From assembly GCA_963778675.1 (NCBI GenBank), contig CAVZVI010000010.1, positions 1 through 64,000 on the forward strand: a DNA stretch of 64,000 nt. Direction: 5' to 3'. The stretch is from CAWCDJ01 sp963778675 (GTDB lineage: Bacteria; Acidobacteriota; Terriglobia; Bryobacterales; Bryobacteraceae). Shown here piece by piece: positions 23,874 to 33,464 of this stretch; the first letter of the stretch is position 1, and each line of letters opens with the position of its first letter. The translations under genes and the position numbers were made by a program. The notes under the pieces were generated by a model that worked only from the letters and a program-made list of their open reading frames with translations, was not told the origin of the DNA and made no database searches.

Positions 23874-24761
23874 TCAATTGTTCCGGGCGATGGACCTCAG
23901 ATACCCCAGCAGCCCCGCGTTATTTTCGCCTGGAGTGCCGAGCGGCGAGCGCACCGGCTCGACTTCAACGCCCAACTCTTCCTGGAAGCGCCGCTGCGCC
24001 TCGTCGGCCCGCGTGCCGAACCCGCAGAGAATCAGCCTCTCGGCGCGACCGCCCAGGTTATCTTCCATATAAACAAAGGTGGGCAGCAACACCGCGGACA
24101 CGTCCTCCAACTCGGTCGAAGGCATCTCCAGGCAGCGCACCAGCTTGAGGACGCTCTTTTGCCGCACCAGCACGGTGAGCGTGCGCCCGGTGAGCTTCGC
24201 CACGACGTTGAGGCCGTGATCCGGCGCCAGCTCGAGGGCGGCGAGGCACGATGCGGTGACCAGTCCGGGGTTCCACCCGGCCGTGCGGAACGGCGATTCG
24301 TAGCGCGCCACGATCTCGAGCGGCGCCATCACTACCACCACGTCCACCTTCTTATCCGCCGCGGGCTGCGCGAAGTAGCTCACCGCGGCCGATTCCACGT
24401 CGAACGGCACGCTGCGCTTTACGCGAAACCGCACCAGGGAGAGCTGCTCCTTGGGGTCGGAAGGAAAGCTGTCGAAATCCAGCACCGCGATGCGCGCCGA
24501 ATAGTCCGGCAGGATCAAGGCGATATCCCGGCGCTTCCTGGCCGCCTGCGCGCCGGAGAAAGTCCTCACCGTCATCATGAAGTCGTCCGGATCCACCACG
24601 TTCTCCTTGAGAGGGGAGACCGAGAGCGTTCCCGGCTTGAGCGGCTGGAACTCCAGTTCGGTGTGCGACGCGATGCGCGCCGCGGCGATGCCCGCTTCGG
24701 AGATCTCGAACGCCATGGCGGGCGGCGGTTCCTGGAGGAAGGATTTGAGCCGGTCTAGCAC
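23874..24761 (-). CDS. pilM: PilM-like actin-fold type IV pilus assembly protein
   Basis: A 295-residue cytoplasmic protein with the PilM/FtsA-like ATPase fold: AFEISEAGIAAARIASHTEL (phosphate-binding strand pair), DIALILPDYSARIAVLDFDS, SLVRFRVKRSVPFDVESAAV (the PilM motif) and, near the C-terminus, RLILCGFGTRADEAQRRFQE. It binds the N-terminal peptide of PilN. The start is a GTG at 24761, seven bases beyond the true end of pilB. In some acidobacterial loci this protein is annotated only as hypothetical, but the neighbouring pilN and pilO support the assignment. Confidence 0.82.
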   Translation of the reverse strand: MLDRLKSFLQEPPPAMAFEISEAGIAAARIASHTELEFQPLKPGTLSVSPLKENVVDPDDFMMTVRTFSGAQAARKRRDIALILPDYSARIAVLDFDSFPSDPKEQLSLVRFRVKRSVPFDVESAAVSYFAQPAADKKVDVVVVMAPLEIVARYESPFRTAGWNPGLVTASCLAALELAPDHGLNVVAKLTGRTLTVLVRQKSVLKLVRCLEMPSTELEDVSAVLLPTFVYMEDNLGGRAERLILCGFGTRADEAQRRFQEELGVEVEPVRSPLGTPGENNAGLLGYLRSIARNN

Positions 24762-24767
24762 GTGGCG

Positions 24768-26394
24768 CTATGCCTCAATGAAGGTCACCTTGTTGATCTC
24801 TCTCAAGGTCGTGATGCCTTCCCGCATCTTCAGCACGGCCGATTCGCGCAGGAACGTCATACCCTCTTCCCGGGCGGCGCGCTTGATTTCCGAAGTCGGC
24901 CGCTTATTCAAGAATCATTTCGCGGATCCGGTCAGTCAGATCCAGCAGCTCATGGATTGCCGAGCGGCCGCGGAAGCCGGTGCCGCCGCACTCGAAGCAG
25001 CCCGCGCCTTCCATCAGGGGCACGTCGCGCCACTCGTCGGGGTTGAGGCCGCTCTCCACCAGCAGGGAATCCGGATACTCCACGGGCCGCTTGCAGTGTT
25101 CGCAGATCACGCGCACCAGGCGCTGCGCCAGGATGCAGTTCAGCGCCGAGACGAAGTTGTAGGCCTCGACGCCCATGTTCAGGAAGCGGCCCAGCACGTC
25201 GAGCACGTTATTGGCGTGCACCGTGGTGAACACCAGGTGGCCGGTGAGCGCCGAGTTGATGGCGATCTGCGCGGTTTCCTGGTCGCGGATTTCGCCGACC
25301 ATGATCTTGTCCGGGTCGTGGCGCAGAATCGAACGCAAGCCGCGCGCAAACGTCAGCCCCTTCTTCTCGTTGACCGGAATCTGCGTGATGCCCTTGATCT
25401 GGTATTCCACCGGGTCTTCGATGGTGATGATCTTGTCTTCGTCGTTCTTGATCTCGCTCAGCGCGGCATAAAGCGTGGTGGTCTTGCCCGAGCCGGTCGG
25501 CCCGGTCACCAGCACCATGCCGTACGGCTCCTGAATGTAGCGCCGGAACTTGAACAGGTCCGCGTCCGAGAACCCCACTACGTCGAGCGAGAGCTTGGCG
25601 AATTTCTCGCTCATCGATTCCTTATCGAGCACGCGCAGCACGGCGTCTTCGCCATGGATCGTGGGCATGATGGAAACGCGGAAGTCGATCAGCCGGTTCT
25701 TGTAGCGCACGCGGAAGCGGCCGTCCTGCGGCACGCGCTTTTCGGCGATATCCAGCTCGCTCATCACCTTGATGCGGGAAATGATGGTGGACTGCCAGTC
25801 CTTGGCGATGGGCGGCATGGCGTAGTGCAGCACGCCGTCGATGCGGTACTTGATGGCCACTTCCTGGTCGCGCGATTCGATGTGGATGTCGCTGGCGCGC
25901 CGCTCGAGCGCGTTGAAGATCGTGGTGTCGACCAGCTTGATGACCGGCGCGATATTGGCATCTTCGGCGGTGAGCTTATCGATCGAGAGCGTCTCGTCCT
26001 GCTCGCCCTCTTCGGCTACGACGTCGAGCGTGAACCCCTCGGTGACCTCTTCGAGCACGCGCTGCGACTGCTCGGTCTTCTTCAGCAGTTCGGCGATCTG
26101 GGAGAGCGTCGCCACCTTCACCCGCAGCTTCTTCTGCAGCAGCAGGCCCAGCTCGTCGATCAGGTTGAGGTTCCGCGGGTCGGAGAGCGCGATATCCAGC
26201 GTGCCGTTCTGCGACTTCATCGGCACGAAGTTGTAGCGGAACATCAGGTCGACCGGGATCGACCGGAAGAGATCGTGGTCGATCGAGGCTTCGCGCAGGT
26301 CGACGTATTCGCAGAGGTAGCGTGCCGCGATGGCGCGCGCCTGCGCGATTTCCGCGGCGGGGTCGGCGATCCGGACTTTTTCAACAGTGGCCAT
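24768..26394 (-). CDS. pilB: PilB/GspE-type secretion ATPase, frameshifted near the C-terminus
   Basis: The motor ATPase that powers pilus or pseudopilus extension. It has an N-terminal GspE-N domain (residues 1-110), the core with Walker A GPTGSGKT (298-305), Asp box ITIEDPVEYQ, Walker B KIMVGEIRDQETA, His box LTGHLVFTTVHAN, and zinc-binding Cys431, Cys434, Cys466 and Cys469. The frame hits a TAA at 24904-24906 after REMILE. In the next frame the standard family ending continues: KRPTSEIKRAAREEGMTFLR, ESAVLKMREGITTLREINKV, TFIEA, stopping at 24768. The full span is 3n+1 bases, so one extra base around 24904-24910 breaks an otherwise intact gene. A true lesion would remove only the last 45 residues. 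Confidence 0.92.
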
Positions 26395-26400
26395 AGATAT

Positions 26401-27609
26401 TTACCGAATCGTGTCCGCCAGCGAAAAGATCGGCAGGTACAACGAAATCAAAACAAATGCCACAAACGAACCCATCACGATCATGATGGCCGGCTCGATC
26501 AGCGATAGCGTGGCCGTCATGCGGGTGTTCACGTCTTCTTCGAAGAATTCCGCCACGCTGTTGAGCATCGCCGGCAGGGCGCCGGTCGATTCGCCGACCT
26601 CGATCATATCAGTGGCCAGGCCCGGGAACATGCCGGAGGCTTTGAGCGAACCCGAGAGCGGCTGCCCCTCCCGCACATTCTTGCCGGCGGCTTCCACGGC
26701 GTGTTTCAGCAGCGGAGTGTTCAACGAGTCGGCGGCCGTTTCCATCGCCTGCACCAGCGGAATGCCTCCGGTGAGCAGCGTTCCCAGAATGCGGCAGAGC
26801 TGCGCCACCTGGTATTTCAGCCAGATGTCGCCGGCCACCGGCAGCCGCATCTTGACCTTGTCGATGCGCTCCCGCGCGGATTCCCGCTTGGCCCACCAGC
26901 GGAACAAAAAGATACCGGCCACCAGCGCGCCGGCGAATACCAGGATGTAACTCCGCGCGGTAGTGCCGATCGCGATCAGCCACACGGTCATGGTCGGCAG
27001 CTTCGCCTGCATCGTGCTGTACAGCGTGGCGAACGTCGGGACCACGTAGGTCACCAGGAACACCATCAGCAGAATCACCAGCACGATCAGCACACACGGG
27101 TACATCAGCGACACGACCACCTTCTTGCGTACCGCGAGCGCGATCCGCTGGTAGCTGATGTAGCGGTCCAGCACCTCCGTCAGGCTGCCGCTCTTTTCCC
27201 CCGCCATGACCGAGGTAACGTACATCTTGGGGAAGATCCCCTGCGCGCGGAACGCTTCGGAAAGCAGCGTGCCGCCGCGCACTTCGTCGCGGATGGCCTT
27301 GATGTGGGGCCCCAGCTTGGGATCGGTGAGCCGCTCGGCCAGCAGGTCCAGGCCCTTCAGAATGGGCAGGCCGGCGCGGACCAGCGTCACGAACTGCTGG
27401 TTGAAGATCAGGAACTTCTCGAGATTCAGCTTCTTGCGCTTCTGGAAAAGGGCCGGCGCCGCGATGGCCGAGACCCGGGGCTTGATCGAGTAGATCAGGA
27501 ACCCCTGCTGCGAGTACTTCTCGCGCAGCTCCTTTTCCGAGCCGGCGGTGGCCACCTGCTGGTGGATCTGCCCGCGGCTGTCCGCATATTTGAGAACGAA
27601 GTCGGCCAT
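26401..27609 (-). CDS. pilC: PilC/GspF-type inner-membrane platform protein
   Basis: A 402-residue polytopic protein of the type II secretion F family. It has an N-terminal GspF_N segment (MADFVLKYADSRGQIHQQVA), two repeated T2SSF domains (LEKFLIFNQQFVTLVRAGLP, LLAERLTDPKLGPHIKAIRD; and LKYQVAQLCRILGTLLTGGI, PLVQAMETAADSLNTPLL), and TM helices at KVVVSLMYPCVLIVLVILLM, SYILVFAGALVAGIFLF and the C-terminal IEPAIMIVMGSFVAFVLISL. It recruits the ATPase and pilins. It lies 6 bases after lolA and 6 bases before pilB in one operon. Confidence 0.92.
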   Translation of the reverse strand: MADFVLKYADSRGQIHQQVATAGSEKELREKYSQQGFLIYSIKPRVSAIAAPALFQKRKKLNLEKFLIFNQQFVTLVRAGLPILKGLDLLAERLTDPKLGPHIKAIRDEVRGGTLLSEAFRAQGIFPKMYVTSVMAGEKSGSLTEVLDRYISYQRIALAVRKKVVVSLMYPCVLIVLVILLMVFLVTYVVPTFATLYSTMQAKLPTMTVWLIAIGTTARSYILVFAGALVAGIFLFRWWAKRESARERIDKVKMRLPVAGDIWLKYQVAQLCRILGTLLTGGIPLVQAMETAADSLNTPLLKHAVEAAGKNVREGQPLSGSLKASGMFPGLATDMIEVGESTGALPAMLNSVAEFFEEDVNTRMTATLSLIEPAIMIVMGSFVAFVLISLYLPIFSLADTIR

Positions 27610-27615
27610 CCGGTT

Positions 27616-28248
27616 TTACTGGGCGTCCTCCACCAGCTCCGCGCCTTTGGGAATTTGAAACGCGAAAAGTTTGTTATCGAGCACCGGATTGAGGCGCTCC
27701 TGGCCGAAGGCGAAGTCCAGGACCGAGTGGTCGAAGCCGGTCACCTTCACTTCCCGGATGGTGAAGCCGGGCGTCACCACGAACTCCACGGCCGAATAGG
27801 GCAGGCTGTCGGCTTTGGGCTCGGCAATCACGCGCGTATCGGCGCCCTCCGGCTTCGCCTGGATATTGCGGAACTCCTTATCGAAGTCCAGCTTACCGAG
27901 CAGGAAAGCCAGCGGCACGCGCATATCCTCGCTTTCCTTGAGCTTCATTTTCTCCACCCGGTTTTCGTCCGGCGTGTACAGCCAGAGATACTTGCCGTCC
28001 GAGACGAAGAGCTTTCCCTTGGGCTGCGAGTAATCCCAGCGCATCCGCCCCGGTTTGCGCAGCATGAGCAGCCCGGAATCCGACCGGCGAGGCCGCCCGG
28101 GGGCCGTATAGTCCTCTTGAAAAGTGACTTGCAGGGTCTTTGCGTGGTTGTAGCGCGCCTCGACGCCCTTCAGGAGAGTCTCCAGCGAGGTGTCGCCCGC
28201 GAAGACAGACACCGCCAGTAATCCAACCAGTAAACGAAAGTGGCCCAC
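27616..28248 (-). CDS. lolA: LolA-like outer-membrane lipoprotein carrier
   Basis: A 210-residue periplasmic protein with a signal peptide (FRLLVGLLAVSVFAG) and the LolA half-barrel pattern: KTLQVTFQEDYTAPGRPR, GLLMLRKPGRMRWDYSQPKG, LFVSDGKYLWLYTPDENRV, PLAFLLGKLDFDKEF and, at the end, FAFQIPKGAELVE. LolA ferries lipoproteins from LolCDE to the outer membrane. It is the first gene of the pil-like operon (gap to pilC 6 bases), an association that may reflect delivery of a lipoprotein pilotin or simply shared transcription. Confidence 0.85.
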   Translation of the reverse strand: MGHFRLLVGLLAVSVFAGDTSLETLLKGVEARYNHAKTLQVTFQEDYTAPGRPRRSDSGLLMLRKPGRMRWDYSQPKGKLFVSDGKYLWLYTPDENRVEKMKLKESEDMRVPLAFLLGKLDFDKEFRNIQAKPEGADTRVIAEPKADSLPYSAVEFVVTPGFTIREVKVTGFDHSVLDFAFGQERLNPVLDNKLFAFQIPKGAELVEDAQ

Positions 28249-28285
28249 AAAGATTTGACGCAGCGGGGCGTCGAAACGTGTAAGT

Positions 28286-29677
28286 TTACCTTACGGAGAC
28301 GGTAACTCCGTCCTGGCTGGGAGTTCCGCCCACCGAAACCACAACCGGCAGGTCGCCTGTCCTTGCGTTTTCAGGAACTTGGACGTTCACTTGGAGCACC
28401 CCGGAGACGATCCCCGGCGCCTCGCCGGCGAACTTCACGGTGGCGGGCTGGCCATCGATCTGGACGGTTACCGGTTGTGCGGGCGCGGGCGTGCTGGTGG
28501 AAATGGGCGTCACCTGTCCGGTGATCCCCTGGGGCTGCGTCTGGCCCTCCCCGGTCGCATAGATCGCCACGATGGATCCCTTGGGAGCCGGATTTGCGGG
28601 GGAGTTGACTGTAAAGTCCTGATTCAGGATGGCGCCCGGGCCGGTACCCGCCGAGTTTGCGGTAAAGATCCCCGGCACGGCCGCCGCCACCGGCAGGCTC
28701 ATCGCGTTCGACCCGACGCCGTTGTTCACGACCTGCACGGAGGCCGTCGTGCTCCCCGCCAGTTCGTACGGCGCGACCGCGGAAACCAGGTTCGAACCGG
28801 CGTAAACGATCGGCCCCGGCACGCCGTTGAACAACACCTGTACCCCGGATACCGTGGTGGCAACCGTGCCGTCGTCGTTCAGCGCCAGGCCGGCGAGGGA
28901 CGCGGGACCGAGCGCGGTGCCCCCGATCGTCACGATCTCACCTGGAGCGATGCTGGTCGCGTCAGCCCAGGTGGCGCCATTGACCATCCGGGTGAAGTTC
29001 GGCCCGAGGCTGAGGAAGCCCTTGCGGAGGAAGACCACGGGAATGACCAGCGGGTTGTTGGCGACTTTGGAGGTGGCACGGACCTCCACGTTCCCGGTGG
29101 CGATGTCGCCCGGGACCTGCGTGGGGTCAACCGTGACCTGAACCGTGCTGCCGGTCGCTTTCGCCGTAAGCCATGGCACCGCGGAAGATGCCGATATCAG
29201 CAAGGGGATGTTGACGTTGCTGATAAAAACTCCGACGGTGGCGGTCTGATTGAGACCGGGCGGGGCGGACGTGTAGTCGAACGCCACCAAGCCCGGATTC
29301 GCCGCCAGGATCGGCAAGCCGGTAATCTGCATGCTGACGTTCACAGGCACTGTCCCAGCCGGCGTGTGGAATTCGAACGAACTGTTGTAGGTACCGGGGG
29401 CCATTCCCGTGGAATTTACGGCAACCTGTATCAAGCCCGGAAACGTGCCGGAGATCGTCGTACCACCGGAACTGGAGAATAGAAGCCAGGGAGCCGAAGC
29501 CGGCTTCGTGACTGTAAACGTCCCTGTCTGCGGGCCGGTCAGGAATATCGCCTGCACGGCCGAACCGTTCAGGCCGGTCTGCTGAGTAAAGGTCAGGGTA
29601 AGGGGAGTGATCGAAACCTGGGTAGAATCGGCTGCCAGCGCCGGGAGGGCCAGAAGGCAGGCCAGGAGTGGCCGCAT
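28286..29677 (-). CDS. Exported BACON-like/TIGR03437-type surface protein (short paralogue)
   Basis: A 463-residue protein with a signal peptide (MRPLLACLLALPALAAD). Two beta-sandwich repeats follow (FTVTKPASAPWLLFSSSGGT then GLIQVAVNSTGMAPGTYNSS; ISASSAVPWLTAKATGSTVQ then TVDPTQVPGDIATGNVEV), with the W-L and GxYxxxI landmarks of BACON-like domains. The last 240 residues (VNGATWADATSIAPGEIVTI, GGTALGP, VQVLFNGVPGPIVYAGSNLV, SAVAPYELAGS, VAIYATGEGQTQP, PVTVQIDGQPATVKFAGEAP, GIVSGVLQVNVQVPENA) form the C-terminal domain I know as the Solibacter-expanded TIGR03437 family. It shares this C-terminus with the next gene upstream. Probable role: cell-surface adhesion or carbohydrate binding, by family analogy. 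Confidence 0.82.
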   Translation of the reverse strand: MRPLLACLLALPALAADSTQVSITPLTLTFTQQTGLNGSAVQAIFLTGPQTGTFTVTKPASAPWLLFSSSGGTTISGTFPGLIQVAVNSTGMAPGTYNSSFEFHTPAGTVPVNVSMQITGLPILAANPGLVAFDYTSAPPGLNQTATVGVFISNVNIPLLISASSAVPWLTAKATGSTVQVTVDPTQVPGDIATGNVEVRATSKVANNPLVIPVVFLRKGFLSLGPNFTRMVNGATWADATSIAPGEIVTIGGTALGPASLAGLALNDDGTVATTVSGVQVLFNGVPGPIVYAGSNLVSAVAPYELAGSTTASVQVVNNGVGSNAMSLPVAAAVPGIFTANSAGTGPGAILNQDFTVNSPANPAPKGSIVAIYATGEGQTQPQGITGQVTPISTSTPAPAQPVTVQIDGQPATVKFAGEAPGIVSGVLQVNVQVPENARTGDLPVVVSVGGTPSQDGVTVSVR

Positions 29678-29737
29678 CCTTCTAATGTACCGTGAAGGCT
29701 GCGAGGCGGGCCGCGCGGCCCGCCCCGCTTGTGAAGG

Positions 29738-32700
29738 CTACTTCACTGAAACGGTCACGCCGGTCTGGCTGATATTGGACCCGACCTGCACGGAGACCGA
29801 AAGATTGCCGGTCGCCGCCGTCGCGGGTATCTGCACGTTCACCTGCATGACGCCCGAGACGATGCCGGGCGCTTCGCCGTAGAACACGACATGGGCCGGC
29901 TGGCCATCGATCAACACCGCGACCGGCAGCAGGGGCTGCGGCGTGAGCGGGTTGCCCGAGGGATTGACCGTGGTGACCTTGCCGCTGACGCCCGCCGGAG
30001 TGGTCTGCCCCTCGCCGGTCATATAGATGACCACGATGTCGCCTTTATTGGCCGGATTCGAGGGCGAGTTCACGCTGTTGTTGGAGTTGAGGATGGCGCC
30101 CGGCCCGCTGCCCGACGCGTTGGCCGTAAAGATGCCCGGAACCGACGCCACCTGGGTCACTTGTACACCGTTGGAGGTCTGCCCGAGATACTTCACCTGC
30201 ACGCTCGGGCTGACGCGGAATACCGGCGATGCGATCTCGTACGGAACCACCGCCGAAACCTGCGTCCCGCTGGCGTAGATCATGGGCGAAGGATATCCGC
30301 CCACCAGCACCTGCACGCCGCCGATCGAGTTCGATACGTTGCCATTCGAATCGAGGGTCAAGCCCACCGGAGTGGACGGGCCGATGTTGGTTCCGAAGAT
30401 GGTGATCACCTCGCCCGCCGAAATGGTGGTGGAGGGGGCGAAGCTGGCTCCGTTGGTCACGCCGCTGATGGTAGGCAGCGGTGCGGTGACGTTGACGGTC
30501 ACGGTGACGGTGGCCGTACCGGTCGCCGTGCCCGTGCCGGTAACCGTAATGGTTCCGGTTTGCTGGCCGGCGGTGGTAAGGCTGGCCGGATCGACGGTGA
30601 CGCTGAGATCCGCCGGCGTCGTTCCGGTGGTGGGCGTGACCTTGAGCCAGCCGCTGCTCGAAGCACTGGCGGCGAAGGTGAGCCCGGTTCCTCCGGCGAC
30701 GGAGACGGTCTGCGCCGCCGGAGCGGGGTCACCCGCCCTGTAATTAAAGGTCAGAGTCGCGGGCGTAGCTGTTACGGTCAGCGACTGCACCGTGAGAGTG
30801 ACTGGAACGTTGACGGCCGTCCCGCCGTTCGGCGTAATCCGGACATTGCCGTTATATGTTCCAGCGTCGAGACCAGTCACGTTGACGGTCACCGACAGGG
30901 TCACTGGGGTGGCCACCGAGGTGGGGGTGACGGAAAGCCAACTGCTCCCGCTCGTGACGCTGGTTGTGATTCCCACGCTGGAGCTGCCGGAGGCGCTCGA
31001 AACAACGATCCCCTGCAGGCCCGGAGTCTCGCCGCCCTGCACGTAGCTGAAGGTCAGGGAGGCCGGGCTGACCGAGACATTCCCCGACCCGCCGCCGCCG
31101 CCCGAGGTGCTCACCACCATGCTGACCGGCACGGTCTGGGTGAGTCCGCCCGAGAGCAGCGTGATGTTGCAGGAATAGGTATTGACGGCGTATCCCGCCT
31201 GGTTCACCGAGACCGTCAGGTTCTGGTTCGTCACGAGGTTTCCGATCGGGGAAACGCTCAGCCAGCCGCAGCCGGACGCCGGCACCGTAGCGGAGAAGGC
31301 TGTCCCAGTGGGATTCGTGCTGACGCCCAGCGTCTGCGACGCCGGCTGGGTCCCGTTCAATACGGCATTAAAAGTAAGCGACGACGCGCTCAACGTCAGG
31401 TTCCCGGAGCCGCCTCCGGATGATCCGCTCACGAGTGCGACCACCGGAATCGTAACCGTAGTGTTCGCCGCGCCGGTCGCGGTTACTGTAATCGTGGCGG
31501 TGTTCAGCCCGTTCGCGAGGCCGGCCGGGTTGATCGTCACCTGGGCCGACGCTGGAGTTGAGGTCGAGGTAACGCCGGCGACCGTGACCCAGCTTGCGGA
31601 CGAAGCGACCGAGATGGGAACGGCGGATCCGTCGCTGGCAAAAATGCTGAGAGTGTTGACGGAGCTTCCGCTGCCGGGCTGCCAACTGATGTTGAAGCTG
31701 CCGGGGCTGGCCTGCACCACTGCGCTGCCGGCGACCGTGAGGTTCACCGCGACGCTTTGCGTGCCGGAGGAGGTAGCGATTGAAATCGCTCCGCTGTAGG
31801 TTCCTGTTTGAAGCCCGCCAACCACGCTTACGGCGATCAACCCGGGAGCCGTGCCACTGCCGTTCGCCGAAATGAAATTCGTGCTGCCGCTGGTGCTGGT
31901 GGAAATGGTATAGGTACCGCTGCCGGAAACGGTCACATATTGCAGCGGGGGCGAATCGCCGCCGGCCTGGTATGCGAAGTTCAGAGTCGTGGGAGCAACC
32001 ACCCCGCTGACCGTGCCGCCACCGCCTCCGCTGGTCCCGAGGTTCAGCGTGACCAGCAGAGTGCCGACGTTGGTGCCGTTCGCGGTGAAGGGGATATTGC
32101 AGCTATAATTACCCGCGGTCGTCAGCGCGTACGGCAGCACCTGGATCGTAAAAACGTTCGGATAGGTCTTTAATGTCACGCCGAGCCATCCGCAGTTGTC
32201 CGGAATCGTCGCGGCGATAGGCGCAGTGCCGGTGACCGTGACGTCCTGACTTTGCGCGGCACCATTCAAAAGGGCGCTAAAGGTGAGGCTGGACGGGCTG
32301 ATCGAGCCGCTGCCGCCTCCGCCTCCGTTGACCAGCAGCGTTACGGAAATGGTAGTGACGTCAGCACTGTTGGCTAAGTCGCTAAGGGCGACGGTGCCAT
32401 AGTACGTACCGGTGGCGAGGCCGCTAGTGTTTGCCGATATGGTCAGTGTACTACCCACTACTCCAGTCGTCGAGGTGGCAGAGTTTACCAGCAGCCAGTT
32501 CGTACCGCCGCTGTTCACAGTCGCGTTTGCATAATAATTTGTGGCTGTGCCGCTGACCTTGCTCACAGCGAAGAACTGGCCGGTGTTGTTGTTCAAAGTA
32601 ACGTTGTTCGTGCCGATAGACAGGCTTCCGGTTGTGGACCCGCCAGACCCGACGACGTAGGTTACGCTCACCGTGGTAGCGGTGCCGCCGCCGGTTGGTG

Positions 32701-33357
32701 TAACGGTGAAGGACCCGGTATAGGTGTTGGCTGCAAGGGCGGTCGGGGACGCTGAGTTGGCATTCACCGTCAGGGTTGCGCTAGCGGTGCTGCTGACATC
32801 GGTCCGGCTTCCGGTCACGTTCAGCCAACTGGAAGCCGGCGTGACGTTGTTGATGGAGAACGGGATTGCCGTGGCACTGGTCGTGGTCAACGTAACGGTG
32901 CCGAAGTTGGCGCCTCCGACCACTGAAGAGATTTGGATCGGATTCGGACTTGCCGTGATGACCCCAGTGCTGCCCCCGCCTCCAGACGTGCTGTAGCTAA
33001 CATTGATCACGACATCCGACCCGCCGCCACTCGTGGGGTGGACGGTGACGGTTCCACTACAAGGAAAAATACTGCCGCAACTCGAGCTCACGAGCGTCAA
33101 ATTCAGTGTTGACGGCGTCGTTAGCCCGGTATCGGTGACCGTAAAAAAAGAACCGCCTTGGGTAAATGTCGGCGCGTAGGTAAACGTCACCGCTGTCAGT
33201 CGCAGTGAGGTTGACGGCAGCGGTGCAAGGTTGTCGTGTTGAAGACGACGTTCGTGTTGTCTGCACTAATCTGCTGCCCGAACGAGGGCGCGGCTGACAG
33301 CAGCGCGATCGCAAAAAGGAGTGCGGTTTTCTTGAAATAGTTGTAAGCGGCGTCCAT
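29738..33357 (-). CDS. Large BACON-repeat/TIGR03437-type surface protein, two frameshifts near the N-terminus
   Basis: About 1205 residues if restored. The start at 33357 (MDAAYNYFKKTALLFAIALL, signal peptide, cleaved near SFGQQ) has GAGGA just upstream. The frame breaks after VVFNTTTL, passes briefly through a frame reading TAAVNLTATDS and settles at VTFTYAPTFTQGG by 33190. The span is 3n+2, matching two +1 insertions (near 33225-33229 and 33189-33193). The body is about ten beta-sandwich repeats of 90-100 residues with SWLNVTG/GWLSVSP and GxYxGxIxIT motifs, split by Gly/Ser linkers. It ends in the TIGR03437-like domain (TISAGEVITIFGTNIGPSTP, VQVLVGGYPSPMIYASGTQV, IVVIYMTGEGQTTP). Probable extracellular or surface-attached adhesive protein. 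Confidence 0.82.
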
Positions 33358-33464
33358 GGCGTTCCTCGGCAAAACTGATAATACAACATCGCTTTGCGGA
33401 ATTATAGACTTCGGCCTCTGTTTCAACCGAAATCAATGATGGACGCGGCTTCTCAATCTTACAA

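Noticed and set aside
24577..26508. Plus-strand open frame of over 600 codons across pilB
   Set aside because: It is the complementary-strand shadow of pilB and pilC, with no ribosome binding site and no recognisable domain.
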